DNA of 64,000 nt from NCBI RefSeq assembly GCF_018417595.1, contig NZ_CP070982.1:4143001-4207000 (forward strand), in the 5' to 3' direction. Origin of the DNA: Pseudomonas entomophila (GTDB taxonomy: Bacteria; Pseudomonadota; Gammaproteobacteria; Pseudomonadales; Pseudomonadaceae). Shown piece by piece: positions 26,452-35,978 of the stretch (positions within the stretch are counted from its first letter, which is position 1; every line of letters starts with the position of its first letter). Position numbers and translations under genes: made by a program. Under the pieces are notes generated by a model. It did not search any database and was not told the DNA's origin. It saw nothing but the letters and a program-made list of their open reading frames with translations.

Positions 26452-26518
26452 TTGCTCACTCCTTGATCAAGCTTGCAAACACCTCGGCCCGAGGTTCATT
26501 CCCGGACCAACCTTTGAC

Positions 26519-28210
26519 TCACCACTCGAACTCCACCCGCGCCAGACACCCGCCTTCGAGCCACTGAGCACGACAGCCCAGGCGGCGGACCAGGCTCAAC
26601 CCTCGCCCGCTGAACCCCTGCTCGACCGGTGCCTGCGCCAGCACCCGCCCCACATCGAACCCCGCGCCGCTGTCGCGAACCTCGATCCTCAGATGCCCAC
26701 CCTCACCGCGCGGCTCCACCAAGAAGGCGATTTCGACAAAACCCTCGATGTCGTCCGCCAGGCGCTGGCCACGTTGACGATAGTACTCGGAGAAGCCCTG
26801 CGCGTCGCGCTTGAGGCTTGAGTCCAAGCCCAGCACACCGTGCTCCAGGGCATTGGAATACAACTCGCTCAACACGCTGTGCAGCATCCCGCTGACAGGC
26901 CGCAGGCCATGTATTTCCTGCAAGAGCTGCACCAGGTAAGGCACCGGATTGAACCGCCTGAGGCTCTCGCCACGCAACGTGAAGTTCAATGCCCACTCCA
27001 GCGGGCTAGAGCGCCCGCTGTCGGAATAGACCACGGCCTGCGGCACGACGTCCACAGGCGCCAGCATGCGGATATCGCACAGGCTGATGTCATCCCGGGT
27101 CTGGCCACCGAAACGTTCCAGCGCCTGCATGACCTCATCGAACAGCTGGGCGGGCTGGCGGTTTGCAGCCAGCACCTGGCGCAGTCGCCCCACCCCGAAC
27201 AGGCACTCCCGCGCGTCACCGCTGTCGATCACGCCGTCAGACAGCAGGAACAGGCGCTCCCCCACCGCCAGCGGCATGACCTCGGTGGCGTCGTCGAACT
27301 GATCAGGCGCCAGGATCCCCAGGGGCAGATGGCGCGAAGGCAAAACCGCCAGCACCTCACCCTGCGCCGAAAGCCGGTAGCCATCCGGCATCCCGCCATT
27401 CCAGAGCTCCACCGTCCCACGCTGGAAGCTCAAGTTGAGCAACAGCGCGCAGCAGAACATGTCCACCGGCAGGATGCGCTTGAGCTTGGCGTTCATCTCG
27501 CGCAGCGTCTCGACCAGGCCGTAGCCCTTGGCCGTCATGCCATAGAAGACTTCCGCCAGGGGCATGGCGCCGACGGCGGCCGGCAGGCCGTGCCCGGTGA
27601 AGTCCCCCAGCAGGACGTGCATATCGCCGGACGGGGTGAAGGCGGCCAGCAGCAGGTCGCCGTTGAACAACGCATAAGGCGACTGCAGGTAGCGGATGTT
27701 CGATGCATTGAGGCAGCCAGAGTGCGCGACCTTGTCGAACACGGCCTTGGCCACCCGCTGCTCGTTGAGCAGATGATGGTGATGGCGGGTGATCTGGTCG
27801 CGCTGCTCCAGCACCACGGCCTGCAACCGGCGCAAGCGGTCCATGGCACGAATCTTGGCACCCAGGATCACCGCGCTGTAGGGCTTGGCCATGAAGTCGT
27901 CGCCCCCGGCCTCCAGGCAGCGCACCAGCCCCTCTTCCTCATTGAGCGACGTGAGGAAGATGATCGGCACCAACGCCTCGCCCGCCAGTGCCTTGATCTG
28001 CCGCGCCGCCTCGAAGCCATCCATCACCGGCATCAGCGCATCCAGCAACACCAATTGCGGCCGCTGTGCGGCAAACACCGCCACCGCCTGCTCGCCGTTC
28101 TCCGCCGTGATGACCTCATGCCCCTGGCGCCGCACGATCTGCGCCAGCAGCATGCGGTCCGCAGCGCCGTCCTCGGCGATCAGCACGGTCAACGCCTGTT
28201 CGGCAGGCAT
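26519..28210 (-). CDS. hsbR: Response regulator with PP2C phosphatase and anti-sigma kinase domains, HsbR
   Basis: 563 aa from ATG 28210 (a TTG at 28222 overlapping the hsbA stop is possible). Receiver domain 1-125 with phospho-acceptor D57 (LVLLDALMPVMDG); SpoIIE/PP2C-like phosphatase domain about 190-390 (LLLAAFTPSGDMHVLLGDFTGHGLPAAVGAMPL, LFLLSDGVID); C-terminal HATPase_c/RsbW-like domain about 420-560. HsbR dephosphorylates or phosphorylates HsbA depending on its own state. The order hsbA-hsbR-hptB puts this signalling unit between fliJ and fliK. Confidence 0.9.
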   Translation of the reverse strand: MPAEQALTVLIAEDGAADRMLLAQIVRRQGHEVITAENGEQAVAVFAAQRPQLVLLDALMPVMDGFEAARQIKALAGEALVPIIFLTSLNEEEGLVRCLEAGGDDFMAKPYSAVILGAKIRAMDRLRRLQAVVLEQRDQITRHHHHLLNEQRVAKAVFDKVAHSGCLNASNIRYLQSPYALFNGDLLLAAFTPSGDMHVLLGDFTGHGLPAAVGAMPLAEVFYGMTAKGYGLVETLREMNAKLKRILPVDMFCCALLLNLSFQRGTVELWNGGMPDGYRLSAQGEVLAVLPSRHLPLGILAPDQFDDATEVMPLAVGERLFLLSDGVIDSGDARECLFGVGRLRQVLAANRQPAQLFDEVMQALERFGGQTRDDISLCDIRMLAPVDVVPQAVVYSDSGRSSPLEWALNFTLRGESLRRFNPVPYLVQLLQEIHGLRPVSGMLHSVLSELYSNALEHGVLGLDSSLKRDAQGFSEYYRQRGQRLADDIEGFVEIAFLVEPRGEGGHLRIEVRDSGAGFDVGRVLAQAPVEQGFSGRGLSLVRRLGCRAQWLEGGCLARVEFEW

Positions 28211-28218
28211 GACGGCAT

Positions 28219-28518
28219 TCAACTGATGTCGAACAGCTTATCGAAATTGGAGATGGCCAGGATCTTGCGAACGTCAGGGCTGGCGTGGACCACGCGGATA
28301 TCCGGCTCACCCCCCCCGACATGGTCACGCAGCAACAGCAGCATGCCCAACGCAGAGCTGTCCAGATAGGTGGCCTCTTTCAGGTCGACGATCACCGAGT
28401 CCGGCTGGCGACGCTCGTAGGCGTCCCTGAATTCCTGATGCTTGCCGAAATCGAAACGACCCTTGACCTTGATCGTCAGCTGTTTCCCGTCCTGTGAAAA
28501 ATCAGTCTCGACTGCCAT
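28219..28518 (-). CDS. hsbA: STAS-domain anti-sigma factor antagonist HsbA
   Basis: 99 aa STAS protein with the conserved phosphorylatable serine region YLDSSALGMLLLL (S54/S55). In P. aeruginosa HsbA binds either the anti-sigma factor FlgM or the diguanylate cyclase HsbD depending on phosphorylation. The frame is open further upstream, but the ATG at 28518 with AAGGA 9 bp before fits the family's usual length. Confidence 0.9.
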   Translation of the reverse strand: MAVETDFSQDGKQLTIKVKGRFDFGKHQEFRDAYERRQPDSVIVDLKEATYLDSSALGMLLLLRDHVGGGEPDIRVVHASPDVRKILAISNFDKLFDIS

Positions 28519-28571
28519 GCCAGCGATTCCTTCGTTGATGGCGGATGCAACATCTGAAGGTTTAGCAGCCA

Positions 28572-28608
28572 GCCCGGTACCCCGCAAGCCGAGAGGCCGG
28601 CTCCTACA
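28572..28608 (-). repeat. Single REP-like unit overlapping the fliJ stop codon
   Basis: Minus strand CTGTAGGAGCCGGCCTCTCG followed by GC-rich sequence; a diverged REP core. The TAG inside TGTAGGAG is the stop codon of fliJ (28606-28604). No inverse partner is visible nearby. Confidence 0.65.
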
Positions 28609-29056
28609 GGTGGGTCTGGCGCGGCAGGCGCTGGGAAAGTTCGTCGAGCAGGCGCTGCTCGCGCTTGTCCTCGGCCCGCCGGGCCTCGTCGAGGTAGCGC
28701 TGTACCAGCTTGCGCAGCCCTTCCACCCGGGCATAGGCCTGCTGCCAGGTGTTGCGCGCATTATTGAGGTTGTTCTGGTGCCAGGTCAGGCTCTGGCGCT
28801 GCTGGGTCATCGCGGTTTCCAACTGAGCGAGGAAACGCTGGTAGTTCAGCAGCCAGCTGCCGTCGACTCCCTGCCCGCCGCGGCTGATCCACTGCATCTG
28901 ATAGGCTTCGCGGAAACTCTCAAGCTCCGCCAGCTTGACCTGGGCGTCACTGACCAGCCGCTGGAAATGCCCCACTCGCTGGGCAGCCTTGCGCTCGGCC
29001 TCTTCGGCCATCTCCACCACCGGCACCAGGCGTGCGGCGCGACTTGGCTGGGCCAT
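28604..29056 (-). CDS. fliJ: Flagellar export chaperone FliJ
   Basis: 150 aa, almost entirely coiled-coil (ARLVPVVEMAEEAERKAAQRVGHFQRLV ... RYLDEARRAEDKREQRLLDELSQRL). FliJ sits in the centre of the FliI hexamer and connects it to FlhA. It starts 6 bp after fliI and its last codons run into a REP unit. Confidence 0.93.
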   Translation of the reverse strand: MAQPSRAARLVPVVEMAEEAERKAAQRVGHFQRLVSDAQVKLAELESFREAYQMQWISRGGQGVDGSWLLNYQRFLAQLETAMTQQRQSLTWHQNNLNNARNTWQQAYARVEGLRKLVQRYLDEARRAEDKREQRLLDELSQRLPRQTHL

Positions 29057-29062
29057 GATCTA

Positions 29063-30418
29063 TCAGCCCGCCGGCGGCACGAAGATCGCGCCCAGCTCTT
29101 CGCGGCTCTGGGCCAGGCCGACATTCTCGTCCAAGCCCTGGCGCAGGAAATCCACCAGCTTGGGCTGCAGGGCGATGGCCAGGTCGGTCTCCACGTCACC
29201 GCCGGCGACATACGCGCCGACACTGATCAGGTCGCGGCTCTGCGACAGGCGCGACCACAGCTGCTTGAACTTCTGTGCCTGGCGCAGGTGGTCGGGGTCG
29301 ACCACCTGGGGCATGACCCGGCTGATGGACGCTTCGATATCGATGGCCGGGTAGTGCCCTTCCTCGGCCAGGCGCCGCGACAGCACGAAGTGGCCGTCGA
29401 GCACGCCCCGCGCCGAGTCGGCGATCGGGTCCTGCTGGTCGTCGCCTTCGGACAGCACGGTATAGAACGCCGTGATCGACCCGCCACCCGGCTCGCCGTT
29501 ACCCGCCCGCTCCACCAGCTTGGGCAGTTTGGCGAACACTGAAGGCGGATAACCACGGGTGGCGGGCGGCTCGCCGATGGCCAGGGCGATCTCGCGCTGG
29601 GCCTGGGCGAAACGGGTCAGGGAGTCCATCAGCAACAGGACATTCTTGCCCTTGTCGCGAAAATACTCGGCAATCCGCGTGCAGTACATTGCCGCGCGCA
29701 GCCGCATCAACGGAGCGTCGTCCGCAGGCGACGCGACCACCACCGAACGCTTGAGCCCCTCTTCACCGAGAATATGCTCGATGAATTCCTTCACTTCGCG
29801 ACCACGCTCACCGATCAGCCCGACGACGATGATCTCGGCCTCGGTGAAGCGGGTCATCATGCCCAGCAGCACCGACTTGCCGACACCGGTGCCGGCGAAC
29901 AGACCAAGACGCTGGCCACGCCCGACCGTCAGCAAGCCATTGATGCTGCGAATACCGACATCCAGTGGCTGGCTGATGGGGTCGCGATTGAGCGGATTGA
30001 TGACCGGGCCATCCATCGGCACCCAGTCCTCGGCCTTCATCCCACCCTTGCCATCCAGGGCCCGGCCGGCGCCGTCGAGCACCCGCCCGAGCATGCTCAT
30101 GCCCATGGGCAGGCGACCACTGTCATCCAGCGGCACCACCCGGGCACCCGGGGCCAGGCCGGCGATGCTGCCGACCGGCATGAGGAACACCTTGTCACCG
30201 GAGAAGCCCATCACTTCGGCCTCGACCTGCACCGGGTGATAGCTGTCGTCGTTGATCACCAGGCAGCGGCTGCCCACCGCCGCACGCAGGCCCTCGGCCT
30301 CCAGGGTCAGCCCGACCATGCGCAGCAGGCGGCCTTCGACCACCGGCTGGTCCGGCAAGCGTATGGCGTCGGCGTAACCCTCGAGGCGCTTGCCGAAGCT
30401 GGTGCGGTCAAGGCGCAT
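29063..30418 (-). CDS. fliI: Flagellar export ATPase FliI
   Basis: 451 aa, F1-beta-like ATPase with Walker A ([16 protein letters not shown], about 175-190) and DRE/Walker B region [35 protein letters not shown] (conserved between LLLMD and PPSVF). Powers or primes substrate delivery at the export gate. Overlaps fliH by 11 bp. Confidence 0.97.
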   Translation of the reverse strand: MRLDRTSFGKRLEGYADAIRLPDQPVVEGRLLRMVGLTLEAEGLRAAVGSRCLVINDDSYHPVQVEAEVMGFSGDKVFLMPVGSIAGLAPGARVVPLDDSGRLPMGMSMLGRVLDGAGRALDGKGGMKAEDWVPMDGPVINPLNRDPISQPLDVGIRSINGLLTVGRGQRLGLFAGTGVGKSVLLGMMTRFTEAEIIVVGLIGERGREVKEFIEHILGEEGLKRSVVVASPADDAPLMRLRAAMYCTRIAEYFRDKGKNVLLLMDSLTRFAQAQREIALAIGEPPATRGYPPSVFAKLPKLVERAGNGEPGGGSITAFYTVLSEGDDQQDPIADSARGVLDGHFVLSRRLAEEGHYPAIDIEASISRVMPQVVDPDHLRQAQKFKQLWSRLSQSRDLISVGAYVAGGDVETDLAIALQPKLVDFLRQGLDENVGLAQSREELGAIFVPPAG

Positions 30419-31181
30419 CAGCGGCTCCCGGCTGGTCCTCGAACTCGATGGCGATATCCGGCGCGGCAGGATGCAGCGAATGGTCGTGGGACTGGTCGAA
30501 CAGCTGCGCCACGGCCTTCTCGATTCGCGTCTCCATGGTCGCGTCGATACGGCTGTGGGCAGTCTCGATGCGGCAACCTCCCGGCAACAGCGCCTCGTCC
30601 TCGAGCAGCTTCCAGTTTTCCTCGTGGCGCTCGCGCAGGGCCTTGGCCAGCTCGAAATCCTGGGGGTTGAGATGGATGCGGATGTTGTCGGCGCCCATGG
30701 GCAGCAGCTTCAAGGCTTCGCGCAGGACATGGGTGATGTGGCTGGAGTCGGTGCGCAGCTCGCGGCCGATGACCTGGCGCGCCATGTGCGCCACCAGTTG
30801 CACCATGCCTTTCTCGATCTGGGTATCCTGCTCGGCGATCGGTTCGAGCAGGTGGCCCATGAGCTGCTCCAGGCTCGCCAGCTTCGCCGCCAGGGCGACT
30901 TCGGCCTCCTGGCGCACCTTCAGCTGGGTGCTATGGAAACCTTCGCGCTCACCGGTGGCGAAACCTTCGTTATAGGCCTCCTGACGGATGGCTTCGAGTT
31001 CTTCGAGGGTCAGTGGCTGGACTTCGTCCAGCGGCACTTCCTCGATTTCCTCTTCGACGACCTCGGGCTCAGGTTCGGGTACCGGCTCAGGCTCGGGGTC
31101 GAAGCTGGGCAACGCCCAGACGTCGACACCCTCGAGGTCGCGGGCGCGGATCAGGTCGCTGGGGTGTTCGGTGGTAGACAT
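30408..31181 (-). CDS. fliH: Flagellar export regulator FliH
   Basis: 257 aa: very acidic N-terminal region (many Glu-Pro repeats near residues 25-50), a long helical stalk, and a C-terminal globular domain that binds FliI. FliH tethers FliI to the C-ring. First gene after the REP pair; a candidate sigma-54 promoter lies directly before it. Confidence 0.94.
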   Translation of the reverse strand: MSTTEHPSDLIRARDLEGVDVWALPSFDPEPEPVPEPEPEVVEEEIEEVPLDEVQPLTLEELEAIRQEAYNEGFATGEREGFHSTQLKVRQEAEVALAAKLASLEQLMGHLLEPIAEQDTQIEKGMVQLVAHMARQVIGRELRTDSSHITHVLREALKLLPMGADNIRIHLNPQDFELAKALRERHEENWKLLEDEALLPGGCRIETAHSRIDATMETRIEKAVAQLFDQSHDHSLHPAAPDIAIEFEDQPGAADAP

Positions 31182-31205
31182 GTTTTCAGGTACTCAAAAG
31201 CCATC

Positions 31206-31222
31206 TGCAACCAACGCGCCCC
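31206..31222 (-). promoter_or_regulatory. Candidate sigma-54 promoter of fliHIJ
   Basis: Minus strand GGGGCGCGTTGGTTGCA, GG-N10-GC spacing with a good TTGCA but a weaker -24 element. Its start point would be about 14 bp before fliH, which is short for a leader, so this is only a candidate. Confidence 0.45.
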
Positions 31223-31339
31223 TGTAGGAGCGGCCTTGTGCCGCGAAAGGGCTGCAAAGCAGCCCCGGCAATTCTGCGGTGACATCAAGATCGCGGGGAC
31301 GATGCGCAGCCCTATCGCGGCACAAGGCCGCTCCTACAA
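31223..31339. repeat. REP pair (BIME) between fliG and fliH
   Basis: Plus-strand unit from 31223 and minus-strand unit ending at 31338, both TGTAGGAGCGGCCTTGTGCC followed by GCGA and GGGCTGC. Inverted pair with about 50 bp between. It occupies nearly the whole 178-bp gap after the fliG stop codon. Confidence 0.85.
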
Positions 31340-31359
31340 GGACCGCTTCGCCCCGCAGG

Positions 31360-32379
31360 TCAGATCATTTCCTCGGCGCCCTTGCCGCCAAGCACGATCT
31401 CGCCGGCCTCGGCCATGCGTCGGGCGATGGTGAGGATTTCCTTCTGCGCCGTTTCCACGTCGCTGACCCGCACCGGCCCTTTCGCCTCCAGGTCGTCGCG
31501 CAGCAGTTCCGAGGCACGCTTGGACATGTTCTTGAAGATCTTGTCCTTGACCTTCTCGTCGGCGCCCTTGAGCGACACCACCAGCACGTCGGAGGATACT
31601 TCGCGCAGCAGCGCCTGGATACCGCGGTCATCGACGTCGGCCAGGTTGTTGAAGACGAACATCAGGTCTTCGATCTGCTCCGACAGGTCGCTGTCGATCT
31701 CGCGGATCGCGTCCATCAGCGCACCTTCCACCGAGCTGTCGAGGAAGTTCATGATGTCGGCGGCGCGCTTGATGCCACCCAGGGTTGTGCGCGCGGCGTT
31801 GGAGTTGCCGGAGAACTGCTTCTCGAGGATCTGGTTGAGTTCCTTGAGCGCCGCCGGCTGCACGGTATTGAGCGACGAGACGCGCAGGACGATGTCCAGG
31901 CGCACCTTGTGGTCGAAATTGCTCAGCACTTCACCGGCCTGGTCGGGGTCGAGGTAGGCGACCACGATGGCCTGGATCTGCGGGTGCTCGTAGCGGATGA
32001 CGTCGGCCACGGCACGCGGCTCCATCCACTTGAGGCTGTCCAGGCCGCTGGTGTTGCCACCCAGCAGGATGCGGTCGATCAGGCCGTTGGCCTTGTCCTC
32101 GCCGAGCGCCTGGTTGAGCATCTTGCGAATGTAGCCGTCGGAGCCGACGCCCAGGCTGGTCTGGTCGCCGACGATCTCGACGAACTCGCTCATGACCTGC
32201 TCGACCTGCTCGCGATGGACGTTGCCCATCTGCGCCATGGCCACACCGACCCGCTGCACCTCCTTGGGCCCCATGTGGCGCAACACCTGCGCGGCATCGG
32301 TCTCGCCGAGCGAGAGCAGGAGAATGGCCGCCTTGTCGACGCGGCTCAGCTTGGCGGTAATGGCTCGATTGTCACTCAT
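31360..32379 (-). CDS. fliG: Flagellar motor switch protein FliG
   Basis: 339 aa, three-domain C-ring protein: N-terminal domain binding FliF, middle domain with EHPQ motif (YEHPQIQAIVVAYLDP), C-terminal torque domain with charged residues (RGIQALLREVSSDVLVVSLKGADEKVKDKIF). It transmits stator force to the rotor. Overlaps fliF by 8 bp. Confidence 0.97.
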   Translation of the reverse strand: MSDNRAITAKLSRVDKAAILLLSLGETDAAQVLRHMGPKEVQRVGVAMAQMGNVHREQVEQVMSEFVEIVGDQTSLGVGSDGYIRKMLNQALGEDKANGLIDRILLGGNTSGLDSLKWMEPRAVADVIRYEHPQIQAIVVAYLDPDQAGEVLSNFDHKVRLDIVLRVSSLNTVQPAALKELNQILEKQFSGNSNAARTTLGGIKRAADIMNFLDSSVEGALMDAIREIDSDLSEQIEDLMFVFNNLADVDDRGIQALLREVSSDVLVVSLKGADEKVKDKIFKNMSKRASELLRDDLEAKGPVRVSDVETAQKEILTIARRMAEAGEIVLGGKGAEEMI

Positions 32380-34150
32380 CGGCGTTGATCCACTCTTTCA
32401 CGACCTGGGCCACGCGACCCGGGTCTTCGGCCACCAGGCCCTTGATTGCGTTGAGCTGTGCCTCGTAACCCTCGCTCGGGCTCGGCAACAGAATGCTTGT
32501 CGGGCCACCCAGGCTGACGCGGTCGTTGGCCAGTTCGCCATCCAGACCGATCATGCCGCCCAGCTCCATGTCGCTGTCCGTGGCGGCTTGCTTGCCGCCA
32601 CCTGTGATATTGGTGAGCACCGGACGCAGCACGCCGAACACCAGCACCAGGATGAACAGCACGCCCAGCACTTGCTTGACGATGTCCCAGAACCATGGCT
32701 GCGAGTAGAACGGAATGTCGACCAGCTCGTCGCCACGGTCGGCGGCGAACGGCACGTTGATCACGGTCACGCTGTCGCCACGGCTGGCATCGAAGCCCAC
32801 GGCGTCCTGCACCAGGCGGGTGAAGCGCGCCAGGTCTTCGGCACCCCACGGGGTGCGGGTGGCTTCGCCGCTGGCGGCGTCGAGCTTGACCTGGTCGTCC
32901 ACCACCACGGCCACCGACAGGCGGGTCAGGCGACCCTGCTGCTGGCGGGTGTGGCTGATGGAGCGGTCCAGCTCGAAGTTCTTGGTGCTCTGCTGGCGCT
33001 TGTCGCTCGGGTAAGGCGCGAGCATCGGCTGGCCGGTGGCCGGGTCCATGATCTGCTGGCCGTTGGAATCCACCAGTGGCTGGCCAGGCTGGATGGCACC
33101 TGCAGGGGTCGCGGGCGCACGGGCGTTCTCAGGCGCGGAGGCGCCGGCCGGCGGCTGGTTGCTCAGGGCACCGGGCACACCTTGCGGGCCCTGGCTGCTG
33201 GAGCGCTGCTCGTTGACCGACTGCTCGCTGCGCAGCGCCGGCTGGTCAGGGTTGAATTGCTCGGAGGTAGACTCGACGGCGCTGAAGTCGACGTCGGCCG
33301 ACACTTCGGCCTTGTAGCGGTCATTGCCCAGCACCGGCTGCAGGATGTTATGCACGCGCTGGGTGAGCAGGCCTTCCATGCGACGGCTGTAGTCGAACTG
33401 CTTGCCGGCCATGGTCAGGGCGGTGTCTTGCAACTGGTCGGAGAGCAGGTTGCCCTTCTGGTCGACCACGGTCACCTGCGACTTGTCCAGCTCCGGAACG
33501 CTGGTGGCCACGAGGTTGACGATGGCCATGACCTGGCCGGCTTCCAGGGCGCGACCAGGGTACAGCTCGACCAGCACCGAGGCACTTGGCTTGCGCTCGT
33601 CACGGACGAACACCGAGCTTTTCGGGATCGCCAGGTGCACGCGCGCGGCCTTGACATTGTTCAGGCTGGAAACGGTGCGGGCCAGCTCGCCTTCAAGGCT
33701 GCGGCGGTAACGGGTGGCTTCCATGAACTGGCTGGTGCCCAGCCCCTGCTCTTTATCCAGCAGCTCGAAACCGACGTTGCCGTCGCTCGGCGCCACACCG
33801 GCGGCGGCCAGCTTCAGGCGCGCACGGGAGAGGTCGTCGGCCTTGACCAGCAGGGCACCGGAGTTCGGTTCCACGTGATAGGGGATGTCGGCGGAGGCAA
33901 GCGTGTCCATCACTTGCTTGGTGTCCATGCCCGCAAGGCTGCCGTACAGCGGCCGGTAGTCCGGCTGCTGCGACCAGAGCACCACGGCAAAACCGATGGC
34001 CACGCTGGCGGCCAGGCCGACCAGCAGGCCAACCTGCCGCAGCATGGGCATCTGCGAGATGTTTTCCAGGAACGCCATGCCGAACAGCGGCGGCTTGGCT
34101 GCTGGCGGGCCACTTTTGGCGGGGGCGTTATCGACGACTGCTTCGGCCAT
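32372..34150 (-). CDS. fliF: Flagellar MS-ring protein FliF
   Basis: 592 aa. Membrane helix near residues 35-55 (VGLLVGLAASVAIGFAVVLW), ring-building motifs in the periplasmic part, a Gln/Pro/Ala-rich variable loop (about 310-385), second helix near 470-490 (VLGVLFILVLVFGVL), and the FliG-binding C-terminus. First ring to be assembled. Confidence 0.97.
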   Translation of the reverse strand: MAEAVVDNAPAKSGPPAAKPPLFGMAFLENISQMPMLRQVGLLVGLAASVAIGFAVVLWSQQPDYRPLYGSLAGMDTKQVMDTLASADIPYHVEPNSGALLVKADDLSRARLKLAAAGVAPSDGNVGFELLDKEQGLGTSQFMEATRYRRSLEGELARTVSSLNNVKAARVHLAIPKSSVFVRDERKPSASVLVELYPGRALEAGQVMAIVNLVATSVPELDKSQVTVVDQKGNLLSDQLQDTALTMAGKQFDYSRRMEGLLTQRVHNILQPVLGNDRYKAEVSADVDFSAVESTSEQFNPDQPALRSEQSVNEQRSSSQGPQGVPGALSNQPPAGASAPENARAPATPAGAIQPGQPLVDSNGQQIMDPATGQPMLAPYPSDKRQQSTKNFELDRSISHTRQQQGRLTRLSVAVVVDDQVKLDAASGEATRTPWGAEDLARFTRLVQDAVGFDASRGDSVTVINVPFAADRGDELVDIPFYSQPWFWDIVKQVLGVLFILVLVFGVLRPVLTNITGGGKQAATDSDMELGGMIGLDGELANDRVSLGGPTSILLPSPSEGYEAQLNAIKGLVAEDPGRVAQVVKEWINADE

Positions 34151-34165
34151 GACTCACTCTCGCCC

Positions 34166-34498
34166 TTATACCGGCATCTGCATGATGTCCTGGTACGCCT
34201 GTACCAGCTTGTTGCGCACCTGGGTCAATGCCTGGAACGACACGGAGGCTTTCTGCGAAGCGATCATGACGTCAGTCAGGTCGACACCGCTCTTGCCGAT
34301 CTCGAAGGCGTTGGCCAGCTGGCTGGAGGCCTGCTGGGTTTCGTGGACCTTGCCAATCGCCTGGCCGAGCATGTCGGCGAAACTGCTCTGCCCCGGCGCC
34401 AGTTCGGGCGCGGCAGCGGTCTTGGGCGTGGACATGGCTTCGGCCTTCATGGCGCGCATGTCCATCATCAGACGATTGAATTCAACACCTTGGGTCAT
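34166..34498 (-). CDS. fliE: Flagellar MS ring-rod junction protein FliE
   Basis: 110 aa; conserved C-terminal half ([69 protein letters not shown], with helices that resemble rod proteins). Start at the ATG 34498 with a GAGAGA site upstream; upstream codons in frame give a charged non-family extension. First gene of fliEFG, 50 bp after the sigma-54 start point. Confidence 0.95.
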   Translation of the reverse strand: MTQGVEFNRLMMDMRAMKAEAMSTPKTAAAPELAPGQSSFADMLGQAIGKVHETQQASSQLANAFEIGKSGVDLTDVMIASQKASVSFQALTQVRNKLVQAYQDIMQMPV

Positions 34499-34558
34499 GG
34501 ACTTCTCTCTCCGGCAGCCGCATTTTTTTGACACTCATGCAGCGAATAGGCTGGGACT

Positions 34559-34575
34559 AGCAAGAGGAGTGCCAG
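34559..34575 (-). promoter_or_regulatory. Sigma-54 promoter of fliE operon
   Basis: Minus strand CTGGCACTCCTCTTGCT: full consensus TGGCAC-N5-TTGC. Predicted start near 34548. Confidence 0.92.
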
Positions 34576-34604
34576 CCCGCCCGTCATACATTCAAAACAG
34601 TTGA

Positions 34605-35978
34605 TCAGCCGAACAGGCTGGCCTCCACATCGAGCCCCGCGTCGCGCATTTGCGCCAGCTTGTAGCGCAAGGTGCGCGGACTGATGCCCAAACGCTCGGC
34701 AGCTTCCTTGCGACGGCCGCGCTCGGCGCGCAAGGTGTCGATGATCATCTGGTATTCGTGGCGACGCATGTCGTCGCCCAGGCCCATGGACTCAACCGCG
34801 CTATCCTCGACCACTGGCGTGGCCCTGGCTGGAGCCGACAATGGAATGACGCCGGCCAGACAGAAATCCGCCGCCTCGATCACCCCACCCTGCTGCAGGA
34901 TCAGTGCCCGCTGCAAGGCGTTGTCCAACTCGCGCACATTGCCCGGCCAGGCGTGCGCCTGCAGGCAAGCCCGGGCATCGGCCGACAGTCGTACCGGCGC
35001 ATGCCTCATCTTGCCGACATGGCGTGCCAGCAGGCGCTCGGCCAGCGGCAGGATGTCGCCCGGACGCTCGCGCAGGGCGCGCCAGGCCAGCGGGAACACC
35101 GACAGGCGATAGTAGAGGTCTTCACGGAAACGCCCAGCCGCCACCTCGCCAAGCAGATCGCGGTTGGTGGTGGCCAGTACCCGGATATCCAGGGCGATCG
35201 GCTTGCGTCCACCGACCCGTTCCACTTCGCGCTCCTGCAACACCCGCAACAGCTTGGCTTGCAGCGCCAACGGCATTTCGGAAATCTCGTCGAGCAACAA
35301 GGTGCCGCCATCGGCCTGCTCGAACTTGCCGGCCTGCGCGGCAATGGCGCCCGTGAAGGCCCCCTTCTCATGACCGAACAGCGTGGCTTCGAGCATGTTG
35401 TCGGGGATCGCCGCGCAGTTGATCGCCACGAACGGCGCCGTCGCCCGTGGCGACTGCTGATGAATGAAGCGCGCCAGCACCTCCTTGCCGGTCCCCGACT
35501 CACCCGAGATCAACACGGTGGAGTCGCTGCGCGCGACCCGCGCCGCCAAGTCGAGCAATTGCAGGCTGGCCGGCTCGCAGGCGACGGGCCCCTCTTCCTC
35601 GCCCACCTCGAGATGACCCGCCGCGTGTCGCTCCACCAGACTGATCAGCGCCTTGGGCTCGAACGGCTTGACCAGGTAGTCGACCGCCCCCTGGCGCATG
35701 GCCTCGACCGCCCGCTCCACCGCGGCATGGGCCGTCATCAGCAGCACCGGAAGCTGTGGATGGTGGCGCCCCAGTTGCGCCAGCAACTGATGACCATCCA
35801 TGCCCGGCATGTTCACATCACTGACCACCAGGCTGAACGGTTCGCGCGCGACCGCCTGCAACGCCTCCTCGGCCGAACCCACGGCAAGATGGGCGAAGCC
35901 GCCGATCTCCAGGGTGTCCGCCAGCGCCTGGCGCAAGGTACGGTCGTCCTCGACCAGGAGCACCTTGATATCCATCAT
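34605..35978 (-). CDS. fleR: Sigma-54 response regulator FleR
   Basis: 457 aa NtrC-type activator: receiver domain with D54 ([10 protein letters not shown]), AAA+ domain with GESGTGKE and the sigma-54 contact loop GAFTGA, and a C-terminal Fis-type HTH ([20 protein letters not shown]). With FleS it turns on class III flagellar genes. Its ATG overlaps the fleS stop (ATGA). Confidence 0.97.
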   Translation of the reverse strand: MMDIKVLLVEDDRTLRQALADTLEIGGFAHLAVGSAEEALQAVAREPFSLVVSDVNMPGMDGHQLLAQLGRHHPQLPVLLMTAHAAVERAVEAMRQGAVDYLVKPFEPKALISLVERHAAGHLEVGEEEGPVACEPASLQLLDLAARVARSDSTVLISGESGTGKEVLARFIHQQSPRATAPFVAINCAAIPDNMLEATLFGHEKGAFTGAIAAQAGKFEQADGGTLLLDEISEMPLALQAKLLRVLQEREVERVGGRKPIALDIRVLATTNRDLLGEVAAGRFREDLYYRLSVFPLAWRALRERPGDILPLAERLLARHVGKMRHAPVRLSADARACLQAHAWPGNVRELDNALQRALILQQGGVIEAADFCLAGVIPLSAPARATPVVEDSAVESMGLGDDMRRHEYQMIIDTLRAERGRRKEAAERLGISPRTLRYKLAQMRDAGLDVEASLFG

